Shown here: positions 16,689 to 26,188 of the stretch, in pieces
Layout: every line of letters begins with the position of its first letter
Numbering within the stretch: position 1 is the stretch's first letter
From: Rhodosalinus sediminis
GTDB lineage: Bacteria > Pseudomonadota > Alphaproteobacteria > Rhodobacterales > Rhodobacteraceae
DNA: 64,000 nt
NCBI RefSeq assembly: GCF_003385555.1
Contig: NZ_QOHR01000003.1
Location: forward strand, 34,775 to 98,774
Reading direction: 5' to 3'
Notes under the pieces: generated by a model
Told to the model about the DNA's origin: nothing
Databases searched by the model: none
Seen by the model: only the letters and a program-made list of their open reading frames with translations
Program-made: the position numbers and the translations under genes

Positions 16689-18202
16689 CGTCCGCCCGCG
16701 CGGCGCGCGGCGGCGTGACCGAGCAGCGCGAGCATCGCGGCGACGGCGGGCCAGCCGCCGGTGCGCGCGTAGAGCGGGGAGGCGAGCGCGGCCGGAACCG
16801 GCGCGTCGGCGTAGCCCGCCGTGCCGAGCGGGATCGTCTCCGCCAGCCCGCCACGCGCGTCGATCACCGCAGAGACGCCGGTGTTGGCCGCGCGCAGCAC
16901 CGGCACCCCCTGCTCCACCGCGCGGAGCCGCGCCTGCGCGAGGTGCTGATAGGGCCCGGAGAAGGTACCGAACCACGCGTCGTTGGTCAGGTGCAGAAGC
17001 ATCGCGGGCCGCTCGGGCGTGCCCATGGCGTCCTCGGGAAAGACGGCCTCGTAGCAGATGAGCGGCAACGCGTGGCCGAGCGCGCCGAGATCCAGCGTGC
17101 GCGGCCCCGGTCCGGGCGTGTAGCCCGCCTCCGCCCGCGCGGCGAGGCCGGTGATGCCGAGCCTCGCCCAGAGCGCCGGAAGGGGCATGTATTCGCCGAA
17201 GGGCACGAGGTGGTGCTTGTCGTAGATGTCCCGCGCCTCGCCCTCCGGCCCGATCAGGACGGCGGAGTTGTAGAACCGCCCCGCCTCGCTCCGCTGGATG
17301 CCGAGCACGACGGGCGCGCCGCCGGCCGCCTCGGCGATATGGGCGAGCGGGCGCGCGGAGCGCTCCAGAAGCCCGGGCAGCGCCGTCTCGGGCCAGAGGA
17401 TCAGATCCGGGCGCGGCGCGGCCATCGTGTAGCTCACCTGCCGCGCGTAGAAGACCGGGATGCGGTCCGGGTCCCATTTCTCGCGCTGGGGCGCGTTGGG
17501 CTGGATCAGGCGCGCCGTCTCCGCCCGCGGATCGGGCAGCGGGCGCGCCTCCCGCGCGAGGCCCGCGCCCCAGAGGAGCGCGAGACCGGCGGCGAGCGCC
17601 GCGCCCCCCGCCGCACGCCGCCCGGCGGCCCAAAGCGCGACGGGCGCGAGCGCCAGCGCCAGCGTGGCGAGGTTCAGCCCGTGCGGCCCGATCCAGGCCG
17701 CCCATTGCATCGCGGGCGTGCCGATCCAGGCGTGCGCCGGCATCGCCCATGGAAAGCCCGAGAAGAGATGCGCCCGCGCCAGTTCGGCCAGCGCGAGGAG
17801 CGCGGCGAAGCCCCCGAGCCCCAGCCGCGCCCGCGCCGCCGCCCAGCCGGCGAGCGCCCAGAAGAGCGCGAGCCCGGTCGCCATGAAGAAAAGCGCGAAG
17901 GGCGCCATCCAGCCGTAGAGCTCCGGCTCGACGAAGAAGGGCTCGACGATCCAGTGGAGCGCGACGCCGAAATACCCCGCCGCGAAGAGAAAGGCCGCCC
18001 GGCCCGCGGCGCGCGGGTCCGGCGCGGCCTGCCAGAGCGCGGCGAGCGCGATCAGCCCGGCGAGCGTCGCCGGCCAGACGTCGAAGGGCGCGAGGCCCAG
18101 CGCCGCGGCGGCCCCGGCCGCCGGCGCGGCGATGCGCCGCAGCGCCACGGCCCGCGCGGGCCGTGCAGCCGCCTGCCCGGCGGCCGCGCCCTCGTCAGAC
18201 AT
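16685..18202 (-). CDS. lnt: Apolipoprotein N-acyltransferase
   Basis: A 505-residue inner-membrane enzyme that adds the third acyl chain to lipoproteins. The N-terminal ~215 residues hold about six or seven membrane helices. The periplasmic nitrilase domain carries the catalytic triad Glu272 (LWPETALPG), Lys329 (YDKHHLVPFGEY) and Cys383 (LICYEAVFPE), followed by HLTNDAWFG. It overlaps corC by 8 nt, supporting an operon with phoH-ybeY-corC. Confidence 0.95.
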   Translation of the reverse strand: MSDEGAAAGQAAARPARAVALRRIAAPAAGAAAALGLAPFDVWPATLAGLIALAALWQAAPDPRAAGRAAFLFAAGYFGVALHWIVEPFFVEPELYGWMAPFALFFMATGLALFWALAGWAAARARLGLGGFAALLALAELARAHLFSGFPWAMPAHAWIGTPAMQWAAWIGPHGLNLATLALALAPVALWAAGRRAAGGAALAAGLALLWGAGLAREARPLPDPRAETARLIQPNAPQREKWDPDRIPVFYARQVSYTMAAPRPDLILWPETALPGLLERSARPLAHIAEAAGGAPVVLGIQRSEAGRFYNSAVLIGPEGEARDIYDKHHLVPFGEYMPLPALWARLGITGLAARAEAGYTPGPGPRTLDLGALGHALPLICYEAVFPEDAMGTPERPAMLLHLTNDAWFGTFSGPYQHLAQARLRAVEQGVPVLRAANTGVSAVIDARGGLAETIPLGTAGYADAPVPAALASPLYARTGGWPAVAAMLALLGHAAARRAGGR

Positions 18203-19094
18203 CCGGCGTCTCGGGGATGCGGATGCGCAGGCGCTTGATCCGGCGGGGGTCGGCGTCGACCACCTCGAACTCGACGCCGGTGGGATGCTCGACCACCTCG
18301 CCGCGCGCGGGCACCCGTCCCGAGAGCATGAATACCAGCCCGCCGAGGGTGTCGATCTCCTCGGAGTCGATTTCCTCGGCCTCCGAGAGGCTGAGGCCGA
18401 TCTCCTGCTCGAACTCCTCGACCGTGGTGCGCGCCTGCGCGAGGTAGCAGCCCGCCTTCTCGCGCACCCAGAGGCTGTCCTCGTCGGTGTCGTGCTCGTC
18501 CTCGATCTCGCCCACGACCTGCTCGATCAGGTCCTCGATCGTCAGCAGGCCGTCGACGCCGCCGTATTCGTCGATCACCAGCGCCATGTGCCGCCGCTCG
18601 GACTGCATCTTGGCCAAGAGCACGCCGATCGGCATGGAGGGCGGCACGTAGAGGAGCGGCCGCAGCAGCGCCTGAATGTCCACGTCCGGCCCGTCGCCGT
18701 TGAAGCCGTGCTTCAGCGCGAAGTCCTTGAGGTGCAGCATCCCCACCGGGGTGTCGAGCGTGCCGTGATAGACCGGCAGCCGCGTCAGCCCGCTTTCGCG
18801 GAAGACGCCCACCAGTTCGTCGCGGGTCACGCTGTCGGGGATGGCCACGATCTCGGCCTTGGGGATGGCCACGTCCTCGACGCGCAGGCGCCGCAGGTTG
18901 ACGAGGCCGTGGGTCTGGCGCCGGTCGTCCGGCGCGCCCTCGGCGCCCTCCGCCTCGGCGTCCTCCTCCTCGCTCGCGGGGTTGAACGCGTCGAGGAGGC
19001 GCCGCCAGAGGCCGCCGTCGTGTGAATGCCCTGATTGCGGGGGGTCGTCCTGCGCGCCGTGCGCCGCGCTAGACGAATCGTCGCTTCCGTCCAT
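18195..19094 (-). CDS. corC: CorC/TlyC-type CBS-domain protein
   Basis: A 299-residue cytoplasmic protein. Two CBS domains (about residues 75-190; RVEDVAIPKAEIVAIP.. and MALVIDEYGGVDGLLTIED) are followed by a CorC_HlyC transporter-associated domain (about 215-295). There is no DUF21 membrane domain, as in the short CorC form linked to magnesium/cobalt efflux and membrane stress. The N-terminus is acidic and disordered-looking. The start MDGSDDSS is preferred over an upstream in-frame ATG (19133) that would overlap ybeY. Confidence 0.9.
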   Translation of the reverse strand: MDGSDDSSSAAHGAQDDPPQSGHSHDGGLWRRLLDAFNPASEEEDAEAEGAEGAPDDRRQTHGLVNLRRLRVEDVAIPKAEIVAIPDSVTRDELVGVFRESGLTRLPVYHGTLDTPVGMLHLKDFALKHGFNGDGPDVDIQALLRPLLYVPPSMPIGVLLAKMQSERRHMALVIDEYGGVDGLLTIEDLIEQVVGEIEDEHDTDEDSLWVREKAGCYLAQARTTVEEFEQEIGLSLSEAEEIDSEEIDTLGGLVFMLSGRVPARGEVVEHPTGVEFEVVDADPRRIKRLRIRIPETPDV

Positions 19095-19129
19095 CTCTCT
19101 CGTTCCAGACCGCGGCCTCGGGGCCGCCC

Positions 19130-19654
19130 TCATGAATATGGGTCAGAGAGCCCCAGTTTGCCAAGTATCTCCACCTCGAGCCGCTCCATGCGTGCCGCAT
19201 CGGCCTCGGTTTCGTGATCGTGGCCGAGAAGATGCAGAATTCCGTGCACGATCAGATGCGTCGCGTGGTCGCCGAGCGGCTTGCCCGCCGCCGCCGCCTC
19301 GCGCGCGCAGGTATCGAAGGCGAGCGCCAGATCGCCGAGTTCCGGGTCGGCCGGGTCGGGGGCCGCCGGCGCGGCGCCGGGGCGCGCCGGGGCGCGGTCC
19401 TCCGACGGCCAACTCAGCACGTTGGTGGGCCGCGGCTTGGCCCGGAACGTCGCGTTCAGCTCCGCGATGCGCGCGTCGTCGCAGCCGAGCACCGCGATCT
19501 CCCACGAGGCCGGGTCGAGGCCGAGATGCGCGAGCGTCGCCGCCGCCGCGCGCGCGGCGCGCCCGGGCAGGTCGGCACCCTCCCAGCGCGGGTCCTCGAC
19601 GAGCGTCTCGACGCCCGGCGCAGCCTCGGCCACCTCAGCCGGCGGCGTCGGCAT
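19130..19654 (-). CDS. ybeY: Endoribonuclease YbeY
   Basis: A 174-residue zinc-dependent rRNA maturation endonuclease. The metal site H-x3-H-x5-H is in VHGILHLLGHDHETEADA. The preceding RPTNVLSWPSED motif and the ELGDLALAFD strand are typical. It overlaps phoH by 20 nt. The N-terminal ~30 residues are more variable. Confidence 0.95.
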   Translation of the reverse strand: MPTPPAEVAEAAPGVETLVEDPRWEGADLPGRAARAAAATLAHLGLDPASWEIAVLGCDDARIAELNATFRAKPRPTNVLSWPSEDRAPARPGAAPAAPDPADPELGDLALAFDTCAREAAAAGKPLGDHATHLIVHGILHLLGHDHETEADAARMERLEVEILGKLGLSDPYS

Positions 19655-20600
19655 CGTAGGCGTCGATGATCGCGGCGACGAGCGGGTGGCGCACCACGTC
19701 CTTCGCGGTGAAGTAGTTGAAGGAAATGCCCGGCACGCTCCCGAGGATGCGCTCGGCCTCGCGCAGGCCCGAGGCGACGCCGCGCGGCAGGTCCACCTGG
19801 CTGCGGTCGCCCGTGATGACCATCCGCGACCCCTCGCCGAGGCGGGTCAGGAACATCTTCATCTGCATCGAGGTGGCGTTCTGCGCCTCGTCGAGCACCA
19901 CGAAGGCGTTCGACAGCGTCCTCCCCCGCATGAAGGCGAGCGGCGCGATCTCGATCGTCTTCTCCTCCATCAGCCGCGCGGCCTGCTTGGCGGGCAGGAA
20001 ATCGTTCAGCGCGTCGTAGAGCGGCTGCATGTAGGGATCGACCTTCTCGCGCATGTCGCCGGGCAGGAAGCCGAGCCGCTCGCCCGCCTCGACCGCCGGG
20101 CGCGAGAGGATCACGCGGTCCACCCGCCCGGCGAGATACATCGAGACGCCCACCGCCACCGCGAGATAGGTCTTGCCGGTGCCCGCCGGGCCGATGCCGA
20201 AGGCGAGCTCATTGCGGAAGAGCGCGCCGACATAGGCGCGCTGCGCCTCGGTGCGCGGCTCCACGAGCTTCTTGCGGGTCTTGATCTCGACCGGGCCGGC
20301 GCCGAACATCTCCATCTGCCCGCCGGGCGCCTGGCCCGCGCGCAACTCGCGGTCCACGTCGGCGCGCTCGACGCTGCGGCCCTGTTCGAGCCGGCGGTAG
20401 AGCGATTCGAGCACCTCGACCGCCTCCTGCCGGGCCGCGTCCTCTCCGATCACGGCGAGCTGGTTGCCCCGGCGCATGATCTGGACGTGAAGCTTGGTCT
20501 CTATCTCCGCGAGATGGCGGTCGTGTTCGCCGCAGAGATCGATGAGGAGCCGGTTGTCGGGAAATTCGACGAGCGCCTCGGTCAGGGTGCCTGTGCTCAC
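19635..20600 (-). CDS. phoH: PhoH-family ATPase
   Basis: A 321-residue PhoH-like P-loop protein. The Walker A is GPAGTGKTYLAVA, and the Walker B region is FVVLDEAQNATSMQMKMFLTRLGEGSRMVITGD. A KH-like RNA-binding region precedes it. GTG at 20600 (VSTGTLTEAL) is chosen because TGAGGAG sits 6-8 nt upstream; an in-frame ATG 39 bp further up (20639) has no comparable site. PhoH and YbeY are encoded together in most bacteria and are linked to RNA metabolism. Confidence 0.93.
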   Translation of the reverse strand: MSTGTLTEALVEFPDNRLLIDLCGEHDRHLAEIETKLHVQIMRRGNQLAVIGEDAARQEAVEVLESLYRRLEQGRSVERADVDRELRAGQAPGGQMEMFGAGPVEIKTRKKLVEPRTEAQRAYVGALFRNELAFGIGPAGTGKTYLAVAVGVSMYLAGRVDRVILSRPAVEAGERLGFLPGDMREKVDPYMQPLYDALNDFLPAKQAARLMEEKTIEIAPLAFMRGRTLSNAFVVLDEAQNATSMQMKMFLTRLGEGSRMVITGDRSQVDLPRGVASGLREAERILGSVPGISFNYFTAKDVVRHPLVAAIIDAYDADAAG

Positions 20601-20730
20601 GCGGGTCTCCTCAGGCGGGGCTTTGGCGCAGGGTGCCAAGCGCCGCGCCGCGATGCAACACGGCCCGATGGCGCGCGGGGCCGCCCGGCGCTTTCCGGAC
20701 GGCCCCGCGTCACGCCGGCGCGCCCGCCGC

Positions 20731-21027
20731 TCAGATCGCGTCCGGGATCGGCGAGCCCTCCTTGAACGGCCCGGTGGCCGTCTCCGGCGGCGCGACGCCC
20801 GAGCAGACGGGCTCCCCGTAGCGGTCGAGGCGGCGCGCCATGTATCCCTCGAACCCGTCGTCGGCGATCCAGTTGTCGCAGCCCTGCGGATCGACCCAGA
20901 TGCCCCACTCGAGCTCCGAGAGGTTCTTGGAATCGATCCCGCGGTCGCGCGACTTGTCCGGGCCCGTGCTGCAGGCGGCGAGCGTGGCGGCCGCGGCGGC
21001 GAAAACGGCGAATCTGACGATTTTCAT
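20731..21027 (-). CDS. Small lipoprotein sharing a domain with the adjacent OmpA-like protein
   Basis: A 98-residue putative lipoprotein: a signal sequence with lipobox TLAAC (Cys at about residue 19), then GIWVDPQGCDNWIADDGFEGY, YGEPVC and a Pro/Thr-rich tail. The 30-residue block (P-x-G-C-x-x-W-(I/V)-x-D-D-G-x-E-G-Y ... G-x-P-V-C) is repeated in the next gene upstream, ITPDGCEVWVMDDGAEGY ... GTPVC. The two cysteines may form a disulphide. It starts 10 bp after the OmpA-like stop, so the two are probably one transcript. Function unknown. Confidence 0.82.
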   Translation of the reverse strand: MKIVRFAVFAAAAATLAACSTGPDKSRDRGIDSKNLSELEWGIWVDPQGCDNWIADDGFEGYMARRLDRYGEPVCSGVAPPETATGPFKEGSPIPDAI

Positions 21028-21037
21028 GACGCCCCCC

Positions 21038-21661
21038 TCAGCGCACGCACAGGATTTCGACGCGGCGATTCTGCGCCCGGCCCTCGGCGGTGGCGTTCGT
21101 GGCGCGCGGGCGGCGCTCGCCGTAGCCGCGCACGTCGATCACCCGCGCGCCGGTCTCCTGCGCGACCGCCGCGACCGCGTTCGCGCGGCGGAAGGACAGC
21201 CGCATGTTGTACTCGTCCGACGCGCGCGAGTCGGTGTGGCCGACGATGATGTAGCCGAAGGCCGTCGCCTGATCGAAGAACGCGCGCAGACGCTCGCGGC
21301 CCGCGGAGCCGATGTGGTGGCTGTCGGTGGCGAAGAACTGATCCGCGTTCATGGTGCCGCACACGTTGATCTCGCGGCAGACCGGCGTGCCGTCGGGATT
21401 GACGTTCGCCACGGCGTAGCCCTCGGCGCCGTCGTCCATCACCCAGACCTCGCAGCCGTCCGGCGTGATCGAGATGCCGGGCTCGTAGCGTTCGCCCTGC
21501 ACCGTGCGGTCCTGCGTCGCGATCACCGGTGTCGCGCTCGCGGCCCGCATGTCGTGTGTCGTCCCGGCCGTCGCCCCCGGGGCTCCGACGCCGGCGCCTG
21601 TCAGCGCGACGGCGATCCCGGCGGCGACGGCGCGCAGCCGTCCGGCTCGTCTCCTGACCAC
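21038..21661 (-). CDS. OmpA-family peptidoglycan-binding protein
   Basis: A 207-residue exported protein. It starts at GTG (VVRRRAGRLRAVAAGIAVAL), with GGGGGACGAG as ribosome-binding site. After the signal peptide comes the ~35-residue Gly-Cys/Trp/Asp-Asp-Gly/Val-Cys block shared with the downstream lipoprotein. Residues ~105-205 are an OmpA C-terminal domain: GHTDSRASDEYNMRLS with the diaminopimelate-binding Asp, then RRANAVAAVAQETG and VRGYGERRPRATN. It has no beta-barrel, so it is probably periplasmic and tethers wall to membrane. The pair interrupts the usual miaB-phoH neighbourhood. Confidence 0.88.
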   Translation of the reverse strand: MVRRRAGRLRAVAAGIAVALTGAGVGAPGATAGTTHDMRAASATPVIATQDRTVQGERYEPGISITPDGCEVWVMDDGAEGYAVANVNPDGTPVCREINVCGTMNADQFFATDSHHIGSAGRERLRAFFDQATAFGYIIVGHTDSRASDEYNMRLSFRRANAVAAVAQETGARVIDVRGYGERRPRATNATAEGRAQNRRVEILCVR

Positions 21662-21689
21662 GGACTCGTCCCCCTTTTCCCGATCGATC

Positions 21690-21718
21690 CGAACGATCGA
21701 CGCCGCGCCGATCGTTCG
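21690..21718. promoter_or_regulatory. Inverted repeat in the upstream region of the OmpA-like gene
   Basis: CGAACGATCG and CGATCGTTCG, perfect 10-bp arms with a 9-bp spacer, 29-57 bp upstream of the GTG start. Each arm contains CGATCG. It could be a dimeric regulator's operator or an RNA hairpin in the leader. The AT-richer stretch on its far side (21718-21745) may hold the promoter. Confidence 0.5.
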
Positions 21719-21834
21719 ACGTATAATCGAAAGTTTATCAAAGGCGCGGAGACTGTGAAGGAAAAACAGCCGACCTTCCCCCGCGCAGGGCGCGTGGAAA
21801 CCGATTGTGCGCAAGGCGGAAACGGTCGCGGCGC

Positions 21835-23163
21835 TCAGTCCCCGACGAGCACGCCCGAGAGGGAGTTCGGATGGCTCTCGGTCACGCGCACGCGGCCGAT
21901 GCTGCCCGCCTCGGCGCGCGGGTCCTCGACGTGGACGGCGTGCAGGTATTCGGACTTGCCCGCCATCTGCCCCGGGAAGCGCCCCGGCTTCTCGAAGAGG
22001 ACCGAGACCTCGCGCCCGACCATCGCGTCCTGCACGGCGCGCTGCTGCCGCCCGAGGAGCGCCTGCAGCCGCTCGAGGCGGTCCTGCGCCTCGGCCGGGT
22101 CGACCTGCGCGCGCTCGGCCGCGGGCGTGCCGGGGCGGGGCGAGTACTTGAACGAGAAGGCGTAGCCGTAGTTCACCGCCTCCACGAGATCGAGGGTCGC
22201 GCGGAAGTCCTCCTCCGTCTCCTCCGGGAAGCCGACGATGAAATCGCCCGAGATCAGGATGTCGGGCCGCGCGGCGCGGATGCGCTCGATCAGGCGGATG
22301 TAGCTCTCGGCGGTGTGCTTGCGGTTCATCCGCTTGAGGATGCGGTCGCTGCCGGCCTGCACGGGCAGGTGCAGGTAGGGCATGAGCTTCGCGCAGTCGC
22401 CGTGCGCCGCGATCAGGTCGTCGTCCATGTCGTTGGGATGCGAGGTGGTGTAGCGGATGCGCTCCAGCCCCTCGACCTCGGCGAGCGCGCGCACCAGCCG
22501 CGCGAGCGACCATTCGCCCCCCTCCGGCCCCTCGCCGTGGTAGGCGTTGACGTTCTGCCCGAGCAGCGTGACCTCGCGCACCCCGCGCGCCACCAGATCG
22601 CGCGCCTCCGACAGGACGCGCGCGGCGGGGCGGCTGACCTCCGCGCCGCGGGTGTAGGGCACCACGCAGAAGGCGCAGAACTTGTCGCAGCCCTCCTGCA
22701 CCGTCAAGAACGCGGTCGGCCCGCGCGTCGCCTTCGGGCGCTGCGGCAGGTGGTCGAACTTGTCCTCGGCCGGGAACTCCGTCTCGACGGCGCGGCCGCC
22801 CTCGCGCAGCTTCGCCTCGAGCGCGGGCAGGCGGTGGTAGCTTTGCGGCCCGATGACCAGATCGACCATCGGCTGCCGGCGCATCATCTCCTCGCCCTCG
22901 GCCTGCGCGACGCAGCCCGCGACGCCGATCTTGAGATCGGGGCGCGCGGCCTTCAGCGGCTTGAAGCGGCCGAGCTCGGAATAGACCTTCTCGGCGGCCT
23001 TCTCGCGGATGTGGCAGGTGTTGAGCAGGATCATGTCCGCGTCGTCGGGGCTGTCCGTGGCGACGTAGCCCGCCGGCGCGAGCGCCTCGGCCATGCGCTC
23101 GCTGTCGTAGACGTTCATCTGGCAGCCGTAGGTCCGGACGTAGAGTTTGCGCGGCTCGGTCAT
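21835..23163 (-). CDS. miaB: tRNA-2-methylthio-N6-dimethylallyladenosine synthase
   Basis: A 442-residue radical-SAM methylthiotransferase that acts on A37 of tRNA. Three N-terminal cysteines (YGCQMN, NTCHIRE, GCVAQ) bind the auxiliary 4Fe-4S cluster. The radical-SAM motif C-x3-C-x2-C is in [18 protein letters not shown] domain ends the protein. It starts the minus-strand block that continues with phoH-ybeY-corC-lnt in related genomes, but here two envelope genes intervene. Confidence 0.97.
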   Translation of the reverse strand: MTEPRKLYVRTYGCQMNVYDSERMAEALAPAGYVATDSPDDADMILLNTCHIREKAAEKVYSELGRFKPLKAARPDLKIGVAGCVAQAEGEEMMRRQPMVDLVIGPQSYHRLPALEAKLREGGRAVETEFPAEDKFDHLPQRPKATRGPTAFLTVQEGCDKFCAFCVVPYTRGAEVSRPAARVLSEARDLVARGVREVTLLGQNVNAYHGEGPEGGEWSLARLVRALAEVEGLERIRYTTSHPNDMDDDLIAAHGDCAKLMPYLHLPVQAGSDRILKRMNRKHTAESYIRLIERIRAARPDILISGDFIVGFPEETEEDFRATLDLVEAVNYGYAFSFKYSPRPGTPAAERAQVDPAEAQDRLERLQALLGRQQRAVQDAMVGREVSVLFEKPGRFPGQMAGKSEYLHAVHVEDPRAEAGSIGRVRVTESHPNSLSGVLVGD

Positions 23164-23258
23164 CTGGGGCTCCTGTTCGCCCTGCGTCTCTAGCGCGGAC
23201 GGGGCCGCTCTTGCAATGTGGCGCGGGCTGGACGAGCGTCGCCGCCGGAGGGTCAGGG

Positions 23259-24128
23259 ATGCACTACGACGGGCTGGAGGATTTCCTGCGCCGCGGCCGC
23301 GCGGCGCTGGCGCGGGGGCCGGTGGCGGTGGTCCTCGCCGAGGACGGCGCGGCGCTCGACACGACGCTGCGCCATCATCAGCAACTGGGCTTCCGCGCGG
23401 TTCTCTGCCTGATGCCGGACGCGCTCGCCCTCGCGCCCGACCTCGTCGAGAGCGTGCACCGCATCCGCCACGACCCCTGGGCGGAGGACGCGCTGACGCG
23501 CGCGGTGAACCGGCTGACCGACGCCGCGCCCGGCACCTGGTTCTTCTACTGCCACAACGCCGAGTTCCTCTTCTATCCCTTCTGCGAGACGCGCACGGTG
23601 GGCGAAATGCTTGCCTTTCACGCCGAGGAGCGGCGCGACGCGATGCTCACCTTCGTCGTGGACCTCTACGCGCCCGACCTCGCGGAGGCGCCGGACGCCG
23701 TCTCGCTCGATCACGCGATGCTGGACCGGACGGGCTACTACGCGCTCGCCCGGCTGGCCCCGGCGAACCACGGCCACCCGAAGGAGCGTCAGCTCGACTT
23801 CTTCGGCGGGCTGCGCTGGCGCTTCGAGGAGCACGTGCCCCCCGACCGGCGCAAGATCGACCGCGTGTCGCTCTTCCGGGCGAAACCGGGGCTCAGGCTG
23901 CGGGCCGATCACACCTTCTCGGACGAGGAATACAACACCTACGCCTGCCCTTGGCACAACAACCTGACGGCGGCGGTGGCGAGCTTCCGCACGGCGAAGG
24001 CGCTCGCCACGAACCCCGGCTCGCGGGACGCGATCCGGAGCTTTCGCTGGCGCAACTCGGTGCCCTTCGAGTGGCACTCCCGCCAGTTGCTGGATCTGGG
24101 ACTGATGGAGCCGGGGCAGTGGTTCTGA
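23259..24128 (+). CDS. Conserved hypothetical protein, possibly glycosyltransferase family 2-like
   Basis: A 289-residue soluble protein. The N-terminal third ([20 protein letters not shown], then [11 protein letters not shown]) resembles the start of family-2-like glycosyltransferases that begin with a Rossmann strand and 'L..tl.hh..lG'. Where those have a D-A-D-E-F metal motif, this protein has [12 protein letters not shown], so catalytic metal binding is doubtful. The C-terminal part ([19 protein letters not shown]) is distinctive. The start at 23259 has GGAGGG 9-14 nt upstream. It is flanked by miaB (divergent) and fabI (convergent). Confidence 0.7.
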   Translation: MHYDGLEDFLRRGRAALARGPVAVVLAEDGAALDTTLRHHQQLGFRAVLCLMPDALALAPDLVESVHRIRHDPWAEDALTRAVNRLTDAAPGTWFFYCHNAEFLFYPFCETRTVGEMLAFHAEERRDAMLTFVVDLYAPDLAEAPDAVSLDHAMLDRTGYYALARLAPANHGHPKERQLDFFGGLRWRFEEHVPPDRRKIDRVSLFRAKPGLRLRADHTFSDEEYNTYACPWHNNLTAAVASFRTAKALATNPGSRDAIRSFRWRNSVPFEWHSRQLLDLGLMEPGQWF

Positions 24129-24143
24129 GCGCGCCGCCCGGCG

Positions 24144-24935
24144 TCAGAGGTTCTCGATCTGCGGCATCCCCAGCACGTGAAAGCCGCCGTCGACATGCAC
24201 GATCTCGCCGGTGGTGAAGGCCCCCGCGTCCGAGGCGAGCCAGACGGCGGTGCCGCCCACGGCCTCCAGCGTGGCGTTGGCGCGCAGGGGCGCGTTCGTC
24301 GCCGTGTGCTTGTAGGTGCGCCGCGCGCCGCCGATGGCCGCGCCGGCGAGCGTCTTCATCGGCCCCGGCGAGAGCGCGTTCACGCGGATGCCCTCGGGGC
24401 CGAGGTCGTTGGCGAGGTAGCGCGTCGCCGCCTCCAGCGCGGCCTTGGCGACGCCCATGACATTGTAGCTCGGCACGACGCGGTTGGAGCCCTGGTAGGT
24501 CAGCGTCATCAGCGCACCGCCGTTTTCCGCCATCAGCGGCTGCGCGCGCCGCGCCACGTCGATGAAGGAATAGGCGGAGATGTCCAGCGAGTGCTTGAAG
24601 TTGTCGCGGGTCGTGTTGATGAAGCGCCCCGTGAGCTCCGCCTTGTCGGAGTAGGCGATGGCGTGCACCACGAAATCGATCGTGGGCCAGCGCGCCGCGA
24701 GCGCCTCGAAGGCCGCGTCCATCGCCGCGTCGTCGGTTACGTCGCAATCCACGAGGAGGTCCGAGCCCACCGAGGCGGCGAGTGGCTCCACCCGCTTGCC
24801 GAAGGCCTCGCCCTGATAGGTGAAGGCGAGCTCCGCGCCCGCCGCGTGCATGGCCTGCGCGATGCCCCAGGCAATCGAGCGGTCGTTGGCGACGCCCATG
24901 ATCAGACCGCGTTTGCCCGTAAGCTGCCCTGCCAT
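24144..24935 (-). CDS. fabI: Enoyl-[acyl-carrier-protein] reductase (NADH)
   Basis: A 263-residue SDR-family enzyme, last step of the fatty acid elongation cycle. The nucleotide-binding loop is LIMGVANDRSIAWGIA. The catalytic Tyr-x6-Lys is in SYNVMGVAKAALE, and NALSPGPMKTLAG is the substrate loop. FabI is the classical target of triclosan and isoniazid-like drugs. It lies downstream of fabB with a 9-bp gap. Confidence 0.96.
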   Translation of the reverse strand: MAGQLTGKRGLIMGVANDRSIAWGIAQAMHAAGAELAFTYQGEAFGKRVEPLAASVGSDLLVDCDVTDDAAMDAAFEALAARWPTIDFVVHAIAYSDKAELTGRFINTTRDNFKHSLDISAYSFIDVARRAQPLMAENGGALMTLTYQGSNRVVPSYNVMGVAKAALEAATRYLANDLGPEGIRVNALSPGPMKTLAGAAIGGARRTYKHTATNAPLRANATLEAVGGTAVWLASDAGAFTTGEIVHVDGGFHVLGMPQIENL

Positions 24936-24944
24936 CGCCCGTCC

Positions 24945-26174
24945 CTATCCGTGATACTTGCTCAGCAGCATCGCGCCGTTCGTGCCGCCGAAGCCGAAGC
25001 TGTTGGTCATGACCGTGTCGAGCGCGACGCCGTCCACCCGCTCCGTCGCGATCTCGCCTTGGGTGATTCCCTCGTCCAGCGTCTCGACGTTGATCGAGGG
25101 CGCGATGAAGTCGTGCTCCAGCATCAGGAGGCAATAGATCGCCTCCTGCGCGCCGGTGGCGCCCTGGCTGTGGCCGGTCATCGACTTGGTGGAGCTGATG
25201 GGCGGGGTGTTCCCCGCGCCCCAGATGCGGCGCACCGCCTCCACCTCGCCCACGTCGCCCACGGGCGTGGAGGTGCCGTGCGCGTTGATGTAGCCCACCT
25301 TGCGATCCTCCGGCAGCGTCTGCAGCGCGAGGCGCATGGCGCGCTCGCCGCCCTCGCCGCTGGGCGCCACCATGTCGTGGCCGTCGGAGGTCGCGCCGTA
25401 GCCCGTCACCTCGGCGTAGATCTTCGCGCCGCGGGCCTTCGCGCGCTCCAGATCCTCGAGCACGACGATGCCGCCGCCGCCCGAGATCACGAAGCCGTCG
25501 CGATCCGCGTCGAAGGCGCGGCTCGCGCGCTCGGGCGTGTCGTTGAACTTCGCGCTCATCGCGCCCATGGCGTCGAAGAGGCACGAGAGGGTCCAGTCGA
25601 GCTCCTCGCCGCCGCCGGCGAACATCAGGTCCTGCTTGCCCATCATGATCTGCTCGGCGGCGTTGCCGATGCAGTGGAGCGAGGTCGAGCAGGCCGAGGT
25701 GATCGAGTAGTTGATCCCCTTGATGCTGAAGGCCGTGGCGAGATTCGCGCTGATCGTCGAGGACATGCACTTCGGCACGGCGAAGGGACCGATGCGCTTC
25801 GGGCTGCCCTTCTCGAGCACCGTCTGATGCGCGGCGAGCATCGCGCTGGTCGAGGGGCCGCCGGAGCCCGCGACGAGGCCCGAGCGCTCGTTCACGATGT
25901 CGGCCTCCTCCAGCCCCGCGTCGGCGATCGCCTGTTGCATGGCGATGTGGGCGTAGGCCGCCCCCGGCCCCATGAAGCGCAGCGCGCGCTTGTCGACGTG
26001 TTCGCTCACGTCGATGTCGAGGGCACCGGCCACCTGGCTGCGGAAGCCGTGCTCCTTCATCTGCTCGTTGGCGGTGATGCCGGAGCGGCCCGCGCGCAGG
26101 GACGCGAGCACCTCGTCGGCGGTCGTCCCGATGGACGAGACGATGCCGAGCCCCGTGACGACGACGCGGCGCAT
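24945..26174 (-). CDS. fabB: 3-oxoacyl-[acyl-carrier-protein] synthase I
   Basis: A 409-residue condensing enzyme needed for unsaturated fatty acid synthesis. The catalytic Cys is in [12 protein letters not shown], and the two His are in [11 protein letters not shown] and [11 protein letters not shown]. The C-terminal [10 protein letters not shown] is the glycine-rich loop. FabB rather than FabF is assigned from its adjacency to fabA and the FabB-type start [16 protein letters not shown]. The start follows fabA by 14 bp. Confidence 0.96.
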   Translation of the reverse strand: MRRVVVTGLGIVSSIGTTADEVLASLRAGRSGITANEQMKEHGFRSQVAGALDIDVSEHVDKRALRFMGPGAAYAHIAMQQAIADAGLEEADIVNERSGLVAGSGGPSTSAMLAAHQTVLEKGSPKRIGPFAVPKCMSSTISANLATAFSIKGINYSITSACSTSLHCIGNAAEQIMMGKQDLMFAGGGEELDWTLSCLFDAMGAMSAKFNDTPERASRAFDADRDGFVISGGGGIVVLEDLERAKARGAKIYAEVTGYGATSDGHDMVAPSGEGGERAMRLALQTLPEDRKVGYINAHGTSTPVGDVGEVEAVRRIWGAGNTPPISSTKSMTGHSQGATGAQEAIYCLLMLEHDFIAPSINVETLDEGITQGEIATERVDGVALDTVMTNSFGFGGTNGAMLLSKYHG

Positions 26175-26188
26175 TGGGGCGTCCTCCC

